Assembly (NCBI RefSeq): GCF_030247195.1
Contig: NC_080671.1
Coordinates: 412,930,044-412,994,043, forward strand
Direction: 5' to 3'
DNA length: 64,000 nucleotides
From: Topomyia yanbarensis
Taxonomy: Eukaryota > Arthropoda > Insecta > Diptera > Culicidae
The notes below the pieces were generated by a model. It was not told where the DNA came from. It saw nothing but the letters and a program-made list of their open reading frames with translations, and did no database searches. The position numbers were made by a program, and so were the translations under genes. This document shows, piece after piece, positions 1-10,720 of this stretch (the first letter of the stretch is position 1; every line of letters starts with the position of its first letter).

Positions 1-462
1 CCTGATCCAGATTTCAGGGAATTTGTCCAGATTTATCCAGACATTTTGAAAAATAACAAAAAAAAGTTTCAAGAACTCTTCCTTGATTCATAAGCCATTT
101 TTTGAGAAACACAACATACAATTTTTTCGCTGAAAGTCAACAAATTTTTTGCCGAATTATATCAGCTAGAAGTTCCGGCAGTCCAAGATTTTTTAAGCTC
201 TGAGATTTATTCAATATTTTATTCAATGTGCTCTATGCTGAAAATCAAGCATTTGACATTGCCAGATTAGCAGTGCAATCACCGAATTTTTAGTAAGTTG
301 ATATATTTACTAATATACAAACATATTTCATTAGTAAAATGTAACAAATATAGCCCATCGGTGAGGAATATACCATTTCCTAAAGAATTTAGGTCATCCA
401 GACAATTCCAGACTTTTTAAAAAAATATTTCAGATTTTTTGGAAAAACACTTGGCATCCCTG
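1..462. mobile_element. hAT-like non-autonomous element, partial (left end outside window)
   Basis: The right end reads ttggcatccctg, the reverse complement of CAGGGATGCCAA, a terminus typical of insect hAT elements. Inside lie repeats of the subterminal words tccagac and cagattt that flank such ends. No transposase frame is seen. The left terminus would lie before base 1, so length and target duplication cannot be checked. Superfamily assignment rests on the terminal motif alone. Confidence 0.5.
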
Positions 463-894
463 CATCGATTGCATGTTTTTTGCCTGTCTCTCGTTCTTTT
501 TGCTGTGGAATTTGTGCGGTAGAGGAATTTGGCCTGTTCACTCAGTGAGCGCTTGCTGAACGTGTATTCTATGGGGTGCATGGGAATCGCGGTGGAGTGT
601 GAGCGACGGGAGTGCGGGATGTGTGGGATCTGCGTGTTTTTGTTTCTCGGTGCATACTATGCAAACTTAGCATGTTTTCTATCTCGCTAGCTTCTATTCG
701 GCTGTAATTTTTATGCATTTTCCAAAGTGTACTTCTGGTGAGTATTCGGCGAGTGGATGGACGAAGTATGTTCAATGCGTGCGGTTAGAAGCGGGGCAGA
801 CGATGGGCGGATGTAGGGATATGCTGCCGAAGACTGGATGAAGTTCTCTGTGTATTATTGGTAAAATAGAAAAACTGGTATATTTTTCTAAACA
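463..894. other. Spacer without recognised gene
   Basis: This 430-bp stretch lies between the hAT-like end and the tail of LINE copy E. Short open frames on the minus strand have no recognisable domain. I see no RNA gene or repeat in it. Confidence 0.5.
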
Positions 895-939
895 CATCCT
901 AATTTATATATCAATTATATTATTATATATTTTTTTATT

Positions 940-985
940 TAATTCGTTTATTTGATAAGGCACGTTTACGTTAGCTTAAATGTGC
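940..985 (-). other. 3'-terminal hairpin plus conserved 18-mer of LINE copy E
   Basis: On the plus strand taattcgtttatttgata (940-957) is followed by a stem of about 9 bp, gcacgttta (960-968) pairing with taaatgtgc (977-985). On the element's sense strand this is a hairpin just before the A-rich tail. The same 18-mer plus a hairpin ends the ORF1-only retroposon at 61657-62889, and a diverged version ends LINE G near 36160-36210. Such 3' modules are the usual recognition sites for LINE reverse transcriptases; that function is inferred here. Confidence 0.65.
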
Positions 986-1319
986 ATTTTTTCAATGTTT
1001 TACATTTTGAATTTCTTAAAACTAGGGGGTTACACATTTTAATATTTTTTTTTGTTTTTATATAATGAAACTACAAAAAAACTTTACAGCTAACTTATAC
1101 ATAAACACGAGGGAATAATATAATATTCGTGAGATTAGGGGGACGGGTCATGATGTTTTGTCTCGTCTTGGAGTCGCATCAAACCATCGTTGGGGTACGG
1201 TAGGTGAAAGAGGGCACTTCTAATAATGATAAGAAAAAAAATGATAGGGCCAGTTAAATCTGGATATTGATGGTTTTTATGAAGGTGTATATGAGGGACA
1301 TGTAGAGGAGATCGCGGCT

Positions 1320-1865
1320 TGCTAGTACATCTCGAACCGGGACATTGGGTGATCTTGCTCGGGCCCGAAGGAAACCGAATAGTTGAGATCTGGCAGAACA
1401 GTACTCGGCGCATGCCCAGACAATATGTTCGATCTAGTGATAACCGTTGCCACAAACGCAGATACCGCTATCCGCGAGCCCAAGAGCGTCCAGCGTGTAG
1501 TGATTGGACGTGAACCGAGACATCACGCGAATGAAATCCCAACCCACATCCATCCCCTTGAACCAAGATTTCGTCGATACCTTAGGGATTATCGAATGTA
1601 GCCACCTTCCCAGTTCAGCATTGCTCCATGAAATTTGCCAACTTTCGAGGGTTCTCTGATGAGTAATACTGAAAAATTCTCTGAAGCTAATTGGTCTTTC
1701 ATATATGTCACCTTGTAAAGCGCCCACCTTAGCTAAAGAGTCCGCTTCTTCATTACCTGGAATGGAGCAATGCGAGGGAACCCCAACTAAGGTAATCGTG
1801 TACGATCTTACAGACAAAGCACGCAGGCGCTCCCAGATTTTCCCCAGTTGATCCTTTGTTGGCAC
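1320..1865 (-). pseudogene. LINE E RNase H end and C-terminal zinc motif (relic)
   Basis: The 143-codon open frame carries an RNase H-type segment with VPSHCSIPGNEEADSLAK. Its His and Asp correspond to the last catalytic motif of retrotransposon RNase H. Further on come the family words SITHQRTLESW, SKSWFKGMDV and NHYTLDA, then CVCGNGYH, the start of a C-terminal Cys/His motif. The first half of RNase H (TDGS and FSDS motifs) is missing, and a frameshift separates the end of the zinc motif (about 1434) from the tail. Copies D and G carry the same motif, so this is the true ORF2 end of this family. Confidence 0.75.
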
Positions 1866-2652
1866 TTCTGTTTCAGATACCTAATTTGACATTCCCAGGT
1901 TCCTTTAGAGACGAACCAGACCCCGAGACATTTGAAAGTTGAAACCTGAGCAATAGTTTGACCCATTAATTGAAGCTGTAGTTGTGCTGGTTAACGCTTC
2001 CTTGAAAATACGACTAGCTCAGTTTTCTCCGTGGAGAATTCGATACCCAGCTGGAGGGCCCAAGCAGACAAATTGTCCAAGGTATCTTGCGATGATACTT
2101 GCAGATCGACGGCTTTGGGTCCTGTAATGGAGACCACACCATCATCTGCAAGCTGCCTTAGCGTGCAGGAATTGGCATGACATTCATCAATGTCATTCAC
2201 GTAAAAGACCCATGTAGCTAATTCATGATGTCGACAATTCACCATGCGAAAAACGCATATGTTTTTCAGACAGGAAGTTTAGCAAAAAGTTTAGAATCGG
2301 TGATGCAGCTTCTCAGATAAAATTTTGATACAAAATGAATCAAAAGCCCCCTTTTTATCTAGGAAAACTGATGCCATCTGCTCTGTGCTAGCATAAGCCA
2401 TTTGAATTTCGGTTAAGAGCAACGCAAGACAGTCGCTCGTGCCTTTGCCATTGCGGAAACCAAATTGTGTATCTGACAGTAAGCCATTTGCTTCAACCCA
2501 ATTGTCGAGGCGAAACAAGATAATTTTCTCGAACAACTTTCGGATACAAGACAGCATCGCAATCGGTCGATTCGAGTTGTGGTCGAAGGCTAGTTTTCCT
2601 GGTTTTGGATGGCGGTGACCTTCACTTGCCTCCAGTCAGGACGGACAATATT
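1866..2652 (-). pseudogene. LINE E reverse transcriptase (relic)
   Basis: Read leftwards from 2652 the minus strand shows WRQVKVTAIQ, then IAMLSCIRKLFEKIILFRL (RT fingers), FGFRNGKGTSDCLALL, and VFLDKKGAFDSF, in which the catalytic Asp of motif A is present. After a break come CTLRQLADDGVV, which matches the FADD-type motif C, and LGIEFSTEKTELVVFSRKR. The PQGS motif is gone with a deletion between about 2290 and 2245. The frame is broken several times, so no protein can be made. Order and spacing match copy D. Confidence 0.75.
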
Positions 2653-3686
2653 ATCCCCTTCCCCTTCTATGGAGCAGCCAAGTCGCTCCAAGTGGCGGCT
2701 AAGTGCCTTTCGAAGGTCAGGGGCAAGCGCAAGACGGCGCCGAACTTGAAGCGACCTAGGAAGTCACCAGGCGAGGGTACAAAAACCAACGCCAAACGGC
2801 GTGTAACCGTGACGGCAAAACGCCGTTTGGGTGATGTAAACCGGGGTGCAAATGACCCCGCCGGGCAGAAAAAAAGGACCAGCAACCCGTCACAACCGGG
2901 ACAGGGGGCGAAAACCCCTGGAAGTTGGTCAGTAGGAGGACACCGACGCCGGACGCACCTCGACCCGCAAAGAAGGCCAAGGACAGAGGCGATGCCTTGT
3001 GGGTAAAGACCGACAAGGACAAATATGCTGACGTCCTTAAGTCAATGCGGGCGGCCGAAAGCCTCTCGGCCCTCGGGCAAGACGTGCGCATCGTGAGACG
3101 CACCAATACTGGCGAAATGTCATTGGTGCTGAAGCGAGGCGCACAATCTCGTGCGATGTACAAGGCCTTGGCCCAAGAGGTCCTGGGTAAAGGCGCCCAG
3201 GTGAGATCTTTAGGGGCGGAAATGACTCTCCAGTGTAAACAACTGGACGAGCTCACGACCGCAGATGATGTCGTCGCTGCCGTCACAGAACAATGTGGCG
3301 CAGTAATCGAGCGGTCCTCTGTGCGCTTGAGAGCGGGACCCTCTGGCACGCAAGTAGCTTACCTCAGGTTACTGAATGCGGAAGCTAAAAAGGTTACCAA
3401 GCAAGGAAAACTGAAGATTGGCTGGTCAGTATGTCCAGTTAGCATACCCCAGTCACCTTCAGTGGATAGGTGCTATCGGTGCCTTGAGTCCGGCCACAAG
3501 CCGAACGAATGCAAGGAAATAGACAGGAGCAAATTATGTCGTCGCTGTGGCGAGGAGGGTCATAAAAAGCGGGGCTGCACTAAGGCGCATAAATGCCTTA
3601 TCTGCACCGCTAAGAAGCAAGCCCGTAACCATGCTATGGGTGGACCTTCTTGTCCCTTCGGTGAGGCCAATAAGAGGAAGCCTTGA
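2653..3686 (+). pseudogene. R1-clade ORF1 (gag-like), copy A, truncated and frameshifted
   Basis: ORF1 of R1-type LINEs encodes an RNA-binding, gag-like protein. Here the N-terminal basic region (to about 2925) and the rest lie in different frames, so there is a frameshift near 2920-2930. The downstream frame keeps the conserved core GEMSLVLKRGAQS and the three C-terminal zinc knuckles, with CYRCLESGHKPNEC and CRRCGEEGHKKRGC both CX2CX4HX4C, followed by CLIC and a last CPF. It ends with TGA at 3684-3686, overlapping the start of the ORF2 frame, as in copies B and C. Confidence 0.85.
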
Positions 3687-5330
3687 ACGTCACACAGCTA
3701 AATCTTAACCATTGTGTAGCTGCCCAACAGCTGTTGTGGCAGTCGGTTTCGGAGTCGAGGACAGATGTCGTCCTCCTATCCGACCCGTACAACATCCATG
3801 CTGGCAACGGAAATTGGGTGTCGGATGAGTCTGGGATGGTGGCAATCTGTACAACGGGACGGTTCCTGGTTCAAGAGGTAATACGCTTCTCCGCCGAGGA
3901 TGTTGCGAATGCCAAGATCAATGGTGTGTTCTATTGTAGCTGCTGCTCAACAGGCTAACCCCGTACGCAGAAGGTACGGACGGCCTGTCAAGCAACCAGT
4001 GTGGCTTTCGAAAGGGTAAGTCCACGGTGGACGCTATCAACTCAGTGATAAAGACTGCCGAGATAGCGATCCAACAGAAAAGGCGAGGTATTCGATACTG
4101 TGCGTTAGTGACACTTGACGCAAAGAACGCATTCAACAGCACAAGCTGGAATGCCATCGCGCTCTCGTTACCCCGGCTTAGCCTACCGGTGGGTCTGTAC
4201 CGGATTCTGGAAAGTTACTTCCAGAACCGCGTACTGCAATAGGAGAACGATGCCGGTCAGAAAAGAGTTCCTATTACCGCCGGAGTCCCGCAGGGAACCT
4301 CATGTATGACGGGGTTCTGAGACTGAAGTTCCCTTCTGGGGTCAAGATCGTCGGCTTTGCCGACGACGTAACCTTGGAGGTCTACGGGGAGTCAATCCCT
4401 GAGGTAGAACTAACCGCAGAACACGCGATCAACACGGTGGAGGAATGGATGAGCGCGAGAGGCCTGGAGTTCGCTCATCATAAGACGGAGGTAGTTATCG
4501 TCAACAACCGTAAGTCGGCACAACATGCAGTTATCAATGTGGGAGAAGTCGTGTGATCACTTCGCAGCGGAGTCTGAAGTCTCTCGGGGTCATCATAGAC
4601 GGCAAGCTGAACTTCGGAAGCCATGTCGACTATACGTGCAAGAGAGCTTCGACTGCTGTTGCGCCATTATCGAGAATGATGTCCAACAGCTCAAAGGCAG
4701 GTGTTGCCGTATCTATCCTCAGGTACGGCGGCCCGTCATGGTCAAGAACATTGAGGGTAACCAGTTACCTACAGAAACTGGAGAGCACCTACCGCGTGAT
4801 GTGCCTCAGAGTGATATCTGCCTACCGCACGGTATCACACAATGCATCCTGCGTGATAGCGAGCATGATGCCAGTCGGGCTGGTCATCCGAGAAGACGAG
4901 GAGTGTTTCGAGTTACGTTGCAATAGAGGAGCCCGCGAGCGCAGCAGGGTGGGTTCGGTCGCCAGATGGCAGCGTGAGTAGGATAACTCCTCGAAAGGTA
5001 GGTGGACCCACCGGCTGATACCTAACACTTCCATCTGACACAATTCCTGTCAGACCATGGCTGCTTCCGACAGTACCTCCACAGGTTCGGGCACGCGGAG
5101 GTCCCTGTCTGCCCTGATTGCCCAGGTATCGATGAAACTGCCGAGCACATACTGTTCGTATGTCCTCGTTTCGACGTCGAAAGAAGAGCAATGCTTGACG
5201 TCTGCGGCTGGGACACAACTCCTGATACCCTTATCTAGCAGATGTGTCAAGCGGTGGAAAAGTGGAACGCAGTCTCGACTGCAACCACCCAGATTGCCTG
5301 CAGGCTACAGGGAATCTGGCGCACCGAGCA
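3683..5330 (+). pseudogene. R1-clade ORF2 (endonuclease/RT), copy A, with 1.2-kb deletion
   Basis: The N-terminus of the APE-like endonuclease is present (TQLNLNHCVAAQQLLWQSV) up to the Tyr/Ser-rich strand FYCSC. The sequence then jumps out of frame near 3945 into the RT at LNRLTPYAEGTDGLSSNQ. Motif A is kept as LDAKNAFNS and motif C as GFADDVTLEV. A stop at about 4242 and a short deletion in the PQG motif near 4292-4302 break the RT again, and a further deletion near 4697 removes about ten codons found in copy B. The C-terminal zinc region is out of frame from about 4981. Compared with copy B, roughly a third of ORF2 is missing. Confidence 0.85.
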
Positions 5331-6065
5331 ACAGACAAACCTTCTAGGCAAAATCGAATATCCAACGGTTTGAATATTCCACGCTCTCGTTAGTACTGTT
5401 TCGGTTTCATAAGCGCCGGGCTGTGGCCCAAAGAGTTCCCATCGATGTTTCTCTCGTTAGCCCGTCGACGAACCGGTGCCAGTACCTACGTTTTTTGGCT
5501 TCCATCAAACTCTTCATGCGCGTTTCTGCCATCGCGTACTGTCGGTAGCTGGCTGGTAACCTGTCATCCCGGAAGGTCTTATACGCGGTGGCCTTCTCCG
5601 CGTACACGTCTGAGCACTCTTTATCCCACTATGGATTGAGAGGAGGCCCGTGAGAGTTCGTGCATTCGATTTTGTCAGATATCGCGGACGCGTAGCTCTT
5701 CCAGTCAATATTTCATGTGAGGTCATACGAAACATTGATTGTATTCGGTGGCCCTGAACCGTTAGCAATATTAATTACGATTGGCAGATGGTTGCTGCCG
5801 TGGGGATCAGAGGCTACCTTCCACATGCAATCCAATCGCAGCGATCTCGAGCAGAGGGACAGGTCTAAGGCGCTCGGGCGCGCTGGAGGGGTAGGAATCC
5901 GTGTCATTTCACCCGTATTCAAAATGGTCATATTGTAGTTGTCGCGAAGCTCATGGAGTAGGGTAGATCGATAGTAGGTAGATGATGATAACTATCATCA
6001 TGAAGACAACTCCATGCCGTACCGTGGGAGTTAAAATCACCTAAACCTAAAATAAAGCTGTCGGT
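5331..6065 (-). pseudogene. LINE E endonuclease end and linker (relic)
   Basis: Minus-strand reading from 6065 gives GDFNSHGTAW (APE endonuclease, catalytic Asp and Asn region), then ILNTGEMTRIPTP and SALDLSLCSRSL, then DPHGSNHLPIVI, whose His matches the catalytic His of the family. The linker follows with AEKATAYKTFRDDRLPASYR and RETSMGTLWATARRL, closely parallel to copy D at 63033-63629. The last recognisable part is FDFA, a stop and KVC near 5335, where copy A begins. Frame breaks occur near 5938, 5713 and 5407. Confidence 0.7.
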
Positions 6066-6600
6066 GGCCTAGAACCATTCATCGCGCGTGAGCTGGACAC
6101 GTCGTAAGAATGTCGGACGACGACCCGGTGAATATGGTTCTTGAAGCCGAATAAAGGGGAAGGGAATAAGAAGACGGGGTGCACAGCGAGCACGGTGGAT
6201 CTACCAGATAGAGGACGACCTGCGGACACTTCGAAGATTGCGAGGCTGACGACAAGTAGCATCGGGGAGTGGGCGTAGCGTATTGGTAAATCGATTGCCT
6301 TGTACGCAGCGCACCTGGGTTCGAGTCCCGACCCCGCACATAGGGTTAGAAATTTTTCCTAAGAGATTTTTCTAACCCGAAGAGGCGAATAACCTTAAGG
6401 TTAAAACCTCTATAACTGAAATAAAAAAAAAACAAGCAGCATTGGACCGAGTGGAGTGGAGACGGCTTCTGCATACAGTATGAGACAACAAGGCTCTAGC
6501 CCGAACGGTAAGGTTAGTAAAGCCAACTGAGGCTCTAGGAGAAGTATAGGCGCAAGCAATGCAAAGGTGACAAGCGACAGCTTATAAATACCTGGTGTCG
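6066..6600 (+). pseudogene. LINE ORF2 C-terminal relic (plus strand), split by a SINE
   Basis: The plus strand reads, with breaks, SSRVSWTRR and RRRPGEYGS, and after the SINE WRRLLHTV and DNKALARTVRLVKPTEALGE. This pattern of Arg-rich helices followed by a WRRLL helix is familiar from the extreme C-terminus of LINE ORF2 proteins in mosquitoes. The match rests on memory of the style rather than on an alignment. The two halves join if the SINE at 6267-6431 is removed. Confidence 0.45.
6267..6431 (+). mobile_element. tRNA-derived SINE with target-site duplication
   Basis: The head resembles a tRNA gene: an A-box-like tagcgtattggta near 6276 and a B box ggttcgagtcc at about 6319-6329, followed by ccccgcaca. 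An unrelated body with ttagaaatttttcc and a palindromic ttttctaaccc follows, ending in an A run (about 6422-6432). Near-identical direct repeats flank it: acaagtagcatcgg (6253-6266) and acaagcagcattgg (6432-6445). The duplication has two differences, so the insertion is not new. Confidence 0.8.
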
Positions 6601-7215
6601 AGGGGAGGTCGAATCGATTGAAAGAATAGCACTTTTTGGTCCCCTAAATACTCCTTCGAGAGTCTTCTTGATTCAAGCGAATACCATTGTTTCGCATAAT
6701 GAAAATGCATCGCATGTCTTGTTATGTATTAAAATTCTTAAAGAATCGATTTTCGAGATAATGCTTCTACAATTCCACTGTTGAACAGTGATCAGATCCG
6801 TGACATCGTTCTGGTCAGATATATTAAAAACTATAAAAATTCGGTCAACAATACTAGAGAAATTTATGAAGCTAGCGCTGATTTATTTCTCTGGCGAATA
6901 TGTAGACGAACCTTGCAAAGACGAGGTAGTTACACTCTCATTTCGGCTCGGCAATTGCCCAACAGCCGTGTAATCAGCAAATTTAGAAACTGATATCTCA
7001 GTAAAGTGAAATTTGTTAGCTGATTTTCGGTGAAATACTTTCCGAGTATCAGCTTTGAAACGTCACTTTTACTGAGATCTCAGCCAAAAAATTGTTTACT
7101 AAGATTTCAGCTGTTGAGATTTCGGCAAAAGATGCAAAAAAGAGATTCGGCAGAAAAAATTAAGTGTGTAGGTAGAGCAAACCCGACTAAGGTCACCCGA
7201 TAGGAGTTTGAGTTG
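6601..7215. other. AT-rich stretch with repeated cagc/gatctcagc words, no gene seen
   Basis: Open frames near 6781-6993 are short and low in complexity. Between 6960 and 7150 the words gatatctcag, gatctcagc, gatttcagc and gatttcggc recur in both orientations, as in the subterminal repeats of MITEs. I could not define matching termini. Confidence 0.35.
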
Positions 7216-7233
7216 ATGGATGTCCTCTTGCCG

Positions 7234-7690
7234 TCAGCTGTGAATGATGCTGAATGTAAACGTTAGCACTCCAGTATCTTCACTGACTGAAGAACGTGGT
7301 ACCGCATGTGTCAGCAGATCCAGGCAATTCAAATTAGAGACGACCACGTCACATTCAACCCGATTGGCTGGTACATATACTCTATACTCCTTCGTAAAAG
7401 GCCCGTAGTCAGCAATATTATTTGCCTGTTTCAGTCTATTTACCACCAGCCGAAGCTTGTCAGGGCGAATTTTCGATATTTCTGTCACATCCGAATGTCG
7501 CTCCTCCCGAACTCGAGTAATCTGCACATTTTTTGTCGGTGGTCAGGGATGAGATAAAATGGTGGATGGAGGATGGATACCATTTCGGCCGGGGAGTCGA
7601 TTTGATTTCGACATCCATTTCGCCTTGAATCAAGCGATTTCCGGGAGAAGTCGTTTTTGCACGAGCCCACTGCACGATAGTAGGAGAAGG
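7234..7690 (-). pseudogene. LINE ORF1 (gag-like) relic
   Basis: The minus-strand frame at 7234-7527 has KIRPDKLRLVVNRLKQAN, then YGPFTKEYRVYVPANRVECD and LNCLDLLTHAV. I recognise this style from the gag-like ORF1 of mosquito non-LTR elements, where a Lys-Leu-Arg-Val helix precedes a small beta-rich domain; no alignment was possible. It is only about 97 codons long, with no zinc knuckle or RT beside it, and the frame upstream (to about 7690) is broken. I treat it as a fragment. Confidence 0.45.
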
Positions 7691-9659
7691 TATTATAATA
7701 GCGATGCTTATCTTTTATACCTGTATCCAGGCAGCTCACAAGATGAGAACCACTGCTACTACTTTGCTGGTTGAATAACAGTTAAAATAAAGCTCACACG
7801 AAGGAAGCAAACATTCCAAAACCTCGAAGAGGCGGAGTTCGCTCAAGACAACCTTGAAACAAGATTAGTTAGTATTGCTTCATAGCTTTTTACACTGCAT
7901 GACCTGAAAAAACGTCTACACGATTCGAACGTCACTGTACGAATGACCGCGTCGTTCGTGTTATTTGTAATATATGCATTTCTCTCAACATTTTACACCT
8001 ACTTCATATGCTGCGATAAAATTAATTCTCAAGAGTAGGACCGAGTTTCTACACTATAAAAATCATTTAATAGAAACTTGAATGTCCCGTAGAGTGTTAC
8101 AATAAAACCTTCATGTATATCCAATGTCCATGCGTTTTACGAACCTACTTCGCTGCAGGATTTACTGAACAGCTGTGCATAACTTCCAGCTTTTCTACCA
8201 GTGTGGTGACCTTCCACTTGATGAATTTCAATTCGATTATGTGTGAGCTTTCTCGAATCGACTTCCTGTGAAGCCTGTGCCGATAGCGAACCATGCATCA
8301 CCAGGGAGGATAAAAAGTGAATCTCACACACTAAGAAGAAAAACAAGAATATAACAGCCATCTGGCTCCAGAGTCCATAAGCTACGGATACGCAATGCAT
8401 TGTGTGCTCGATATCGTAGGACGACAGTGCAGGTTCATAAAACTCGATTGGATTAACTCATTCCTGTCGAAGGCTCAATGTTGGACCGGCATCGGCCGAT
8501 GGGTATCCAAGCAACACGAAGCTGCCAATCTTGATCGGGGAGGGGTAATTTGTATCGTTCCATGCTGGAAGGCAGGAAAAAATCATCCAACAATTGTGTT
8601 TCTAATCTGTGCTAAAATTAAATTAGATGTTCCCTTACAAAGGCTGGGGACTGACGGTGTGGTTTATCTTCAGTTCAAAATCAGTTCTCTGTAAGCGAAC
8701 CTTTGTTGGTTATCAAGCGGTCGATGCTTTTTTTTTATCTCCAAGGAAAAATTTTCAAAGATCATCATTTTGCCTCACACAGGTAATTAGGAATCTCTCC
8801 TCAATGAACTTTCCGTTTGTAGATTCTTAACCTTCCGCTTCGTACCCTTTAATTAGAATCAATTTATACGAAAGCTCTGGTCTAGGGCGATAAATCCCTT
8901 CGGCGGATGGTTGTTGTTGTTGTTGTTGCTGCCTATCTTTGTGGCCTTTGAAGATAGCTCACTACTCAGAAGGATGAGGATGGAAACCTAACTTTCTTAA
9001 TTATAATCTGATTTGCTGGTTGAAAGTGGCGGGTTTGACGGTGCTGCACGCTCTGAATAGAATTACGGCTCTGTCGTATCCGGGAGTAGACTACGCTCTT
9101 CAAAGTTGGGCTAGGGCAATCCGAAGGGTTACGTTATGTCTGGGATGATGCATTTCATGTTTTTAAATCTGGGTTATTTTTAGCTAATTGGTTTCGATGA
9201 AAGTCATTTGCTCATTTCTTATTCATGGATTTTTTTTCGGAGTAGGTTAGTTAATAGCTTTATATTTTTGTTGATTTGGGCACAGCGAAACATGAAAACA
9301 TTCAAATCAAGATATAAAAAATTAGCTTCCTTGTGTTAGTCTGATGAAAGTATCAGTGAAGCTTATAGAATCGTAAATATATGCTAAGAAAATATGATCT
9401 TAAGAAAATGATAAGGAAGGAAATTATGTTTCTCCGATTCGTGTGTTATTTTTGTATTGAGCTATGTATGCTAAAATGAGCTGAACCTGCTCTAGTTCTC
9501 TGAAAAATAAATCTAAGCAACATCGTTCATAATTCTGCTGAATCCTGTCAAACGCATATCGTAAACGCGCAATTAACACACCAGAAATTTATCTGAATTT
9601 CATTGCCCAATTCCTGACGATCCGGTTTCGCGATTAAGCTTCCCAGACAATCGAATTAA
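7691..9659. other. About 2 kb without recognised gene
   Basis: Both strands show only short open frames. The minus-strand 8137-8400 frame has a Phe-rich hydrophobic stretch but no other support. A TTG-type triplet run lies at 8911-8928. No element termini or RNA genes were recognised. Confidence 0.4.
8911..8928. repeat. TTG trinucleotide microsatellite
   Basis: Six uninterrupted ttg units followed by ctgcc. It is not inside a supported coding frame. Confidence 0.9.
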
Positions 9660-10060
9660 ACGCCCATCCTAATCCTAATTGCTATTATGAAGCCCCCAGC
9701 GTATCGAACCGGACAAGTGCGGCCGAAGCGGGCCATTGTTCGCTGCTTGCGTGATTTGGGCACGGGTAACAACCTTGTCCGACCGCAAAATCACGCGCAT
9801 TCCAAGCGGAGGGAGCGAATGCCATGCAATCTGGTTTTCCAACAATTTGGCGAATATTGTGCTGGGGCATTAATGGGTAAAATTAGTTGCCGAAAACCGC
9901 ACTGGCCGCAGAATGTGTGCTCCCGAGCACACCGGGCGGATAAAATGAACATAGGCACGCGACAACCACGAGCCTATACCATACATCGTCGTAGCCCGGA
10001 CGCCCGACCGTTCCAACCCAGCCCACAAAGGGGGTAACGCCGAGCGTAGCAAATTGAAAC
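9660..10060. other. GC-rich island without supported gene
   Basis: The stretch is markedly richer in G and C, and in CpG, than its neighbours. Frames are open on both strands (9687-10037 plus; 9685-10052 minus), but the translations show no domain, and the overlap on both strands is what GC-rich sequence gives by chance. It could be a regulatory region or an old 5' exon, but nothing decides this. Confidence 0.3.
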
Positions 10061-10419
10061 TACGCTGTTAGGTGCTAGACAGTGTGCTAACAAGAACTTT
10101 CAAACACTCTATCATACACAATATTTTGGTTTCCGCGGTTGGACCAGCGGCCCCGTTGCGGTAAAATAGCTATTTTTACACCACATAGAGCTACGGAACA
10201 CTCTTGCCTGGTCGGGGCGAGACAGTAACTTAGGGATGGACACTGGTTGAGGTGGATGAAATGGAGCTGAGTCCCTTTTACTGTTTGAATTTAGAAATCG
10301 CTAAAATCAAGGGGTTTCTTAAACGGATTAAACGGATTGTTGTCAACAATTTCCTCTCTGCTTTACTTTAGTTACTTTCAAGGAACAAAGAAATAATATC
10401 CGCTCATTATTACACGAAT

Positions 10420-10720
10420 TCGTGTGGCTGTGGTCCACTAGGAGGTTGATAACAGTCTATTAACTTTCTCTGGACAAAACCAACCTAGAGGCCATGAGGT
10501 ATCCGACGGATTGAAGTATCTCAACCAAGAATTGATCCACTGGATTCCTGCTCCCATATCGCAAGAGGCGACTTGAAACAGGAGTCCTCAAGTCGGGGTG
10601 TTTCTCCGTGTCGAAGACTGAATGGATGGCAGGACTAAAATATGCCAGTCGCGCACGGAGTGTCGTGGGTCTTACCCTTGCTGTGGTACGCGGTATCTCT
10701 GACATAGTGGACGTTTGTTT
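10420..10720. repeat. Dispersed repeat fragment, second copy at 45500-45900
   Basis: The words aacaggagtcc, then aagtc and tgtcgaag, around 10578-10620 recur in the same order and orientation near 45828-45880 (aacaggagtcc, aagtcaaggtg, tgtcgagg). Both also share an upstream Arg/Ser-rich minus-strand frame (ESRNP). The two copies are clearly diverged. The element family is unknown to me. Confidence 0.45.

Larger units (their letters stand above)
2653..5330 (+). mobile_element. R1-clade non-LTR retrotransposon, copy A (5'-truncated, internally deleted)
   Basis: This copy sits in LINE E in the opposite orientation. It begins inside ORF1 (PFPFYGAAKSLQ matches the interior of ORF1 in copies B and C), so the 5' UTR and about 145 codons are missing. 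An internal deletion of about 1.2 kb removes the endonuclease core and the front of the RT near 3945, and the copy ends near the ORF2 C-terminus without the long 3' UTR of copy B. Base composition is clearly richer in GC than the surrounding DNA. It is closely related to copies B and C but dead. Confidence 0.85.
895..6065 (-). mobile_element. RNase H-bearing non-LTR retrotransposon, copy E (degenerate, split by R1 copy A)
   Basis: Read on the minus strand, the pieces run in the order of a LINE ORF2. The endonuclease end and linker lie at 6065-5331, the reverse transcriptase at about 2652-1866, RNase H and C-terminal zinc motif at about 1865-1320, then a 3' UTR ending in an A-rich tail near 895. 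The R1-clade copy A lies in the plus orientation between linker and RT. By comparison with copy D, about 70 host codons are missing at that junction. Stops and frameshifts are frequent, and the segment between the RT thumb and RNase H is deleted near 1865. The family resembles I/Loner/LOA-type mosquito LINEs; the exact clade would need a phylogeny. Copies D and G belong to the same family or group. Confidence 0.8.

Noticed and set aside
6262..6340. Possible tRNA gene
   Set aside because: A and B boxes exist, but the cloverleaf is followed by a SINE body, an A tail and a target duplication.
9685..10052. Overlapping frames of 116 and 60 codons on both strands
   Set aside because: No domain, no codon pattern and no exon signals; expected by chance in a GC-rich patch.
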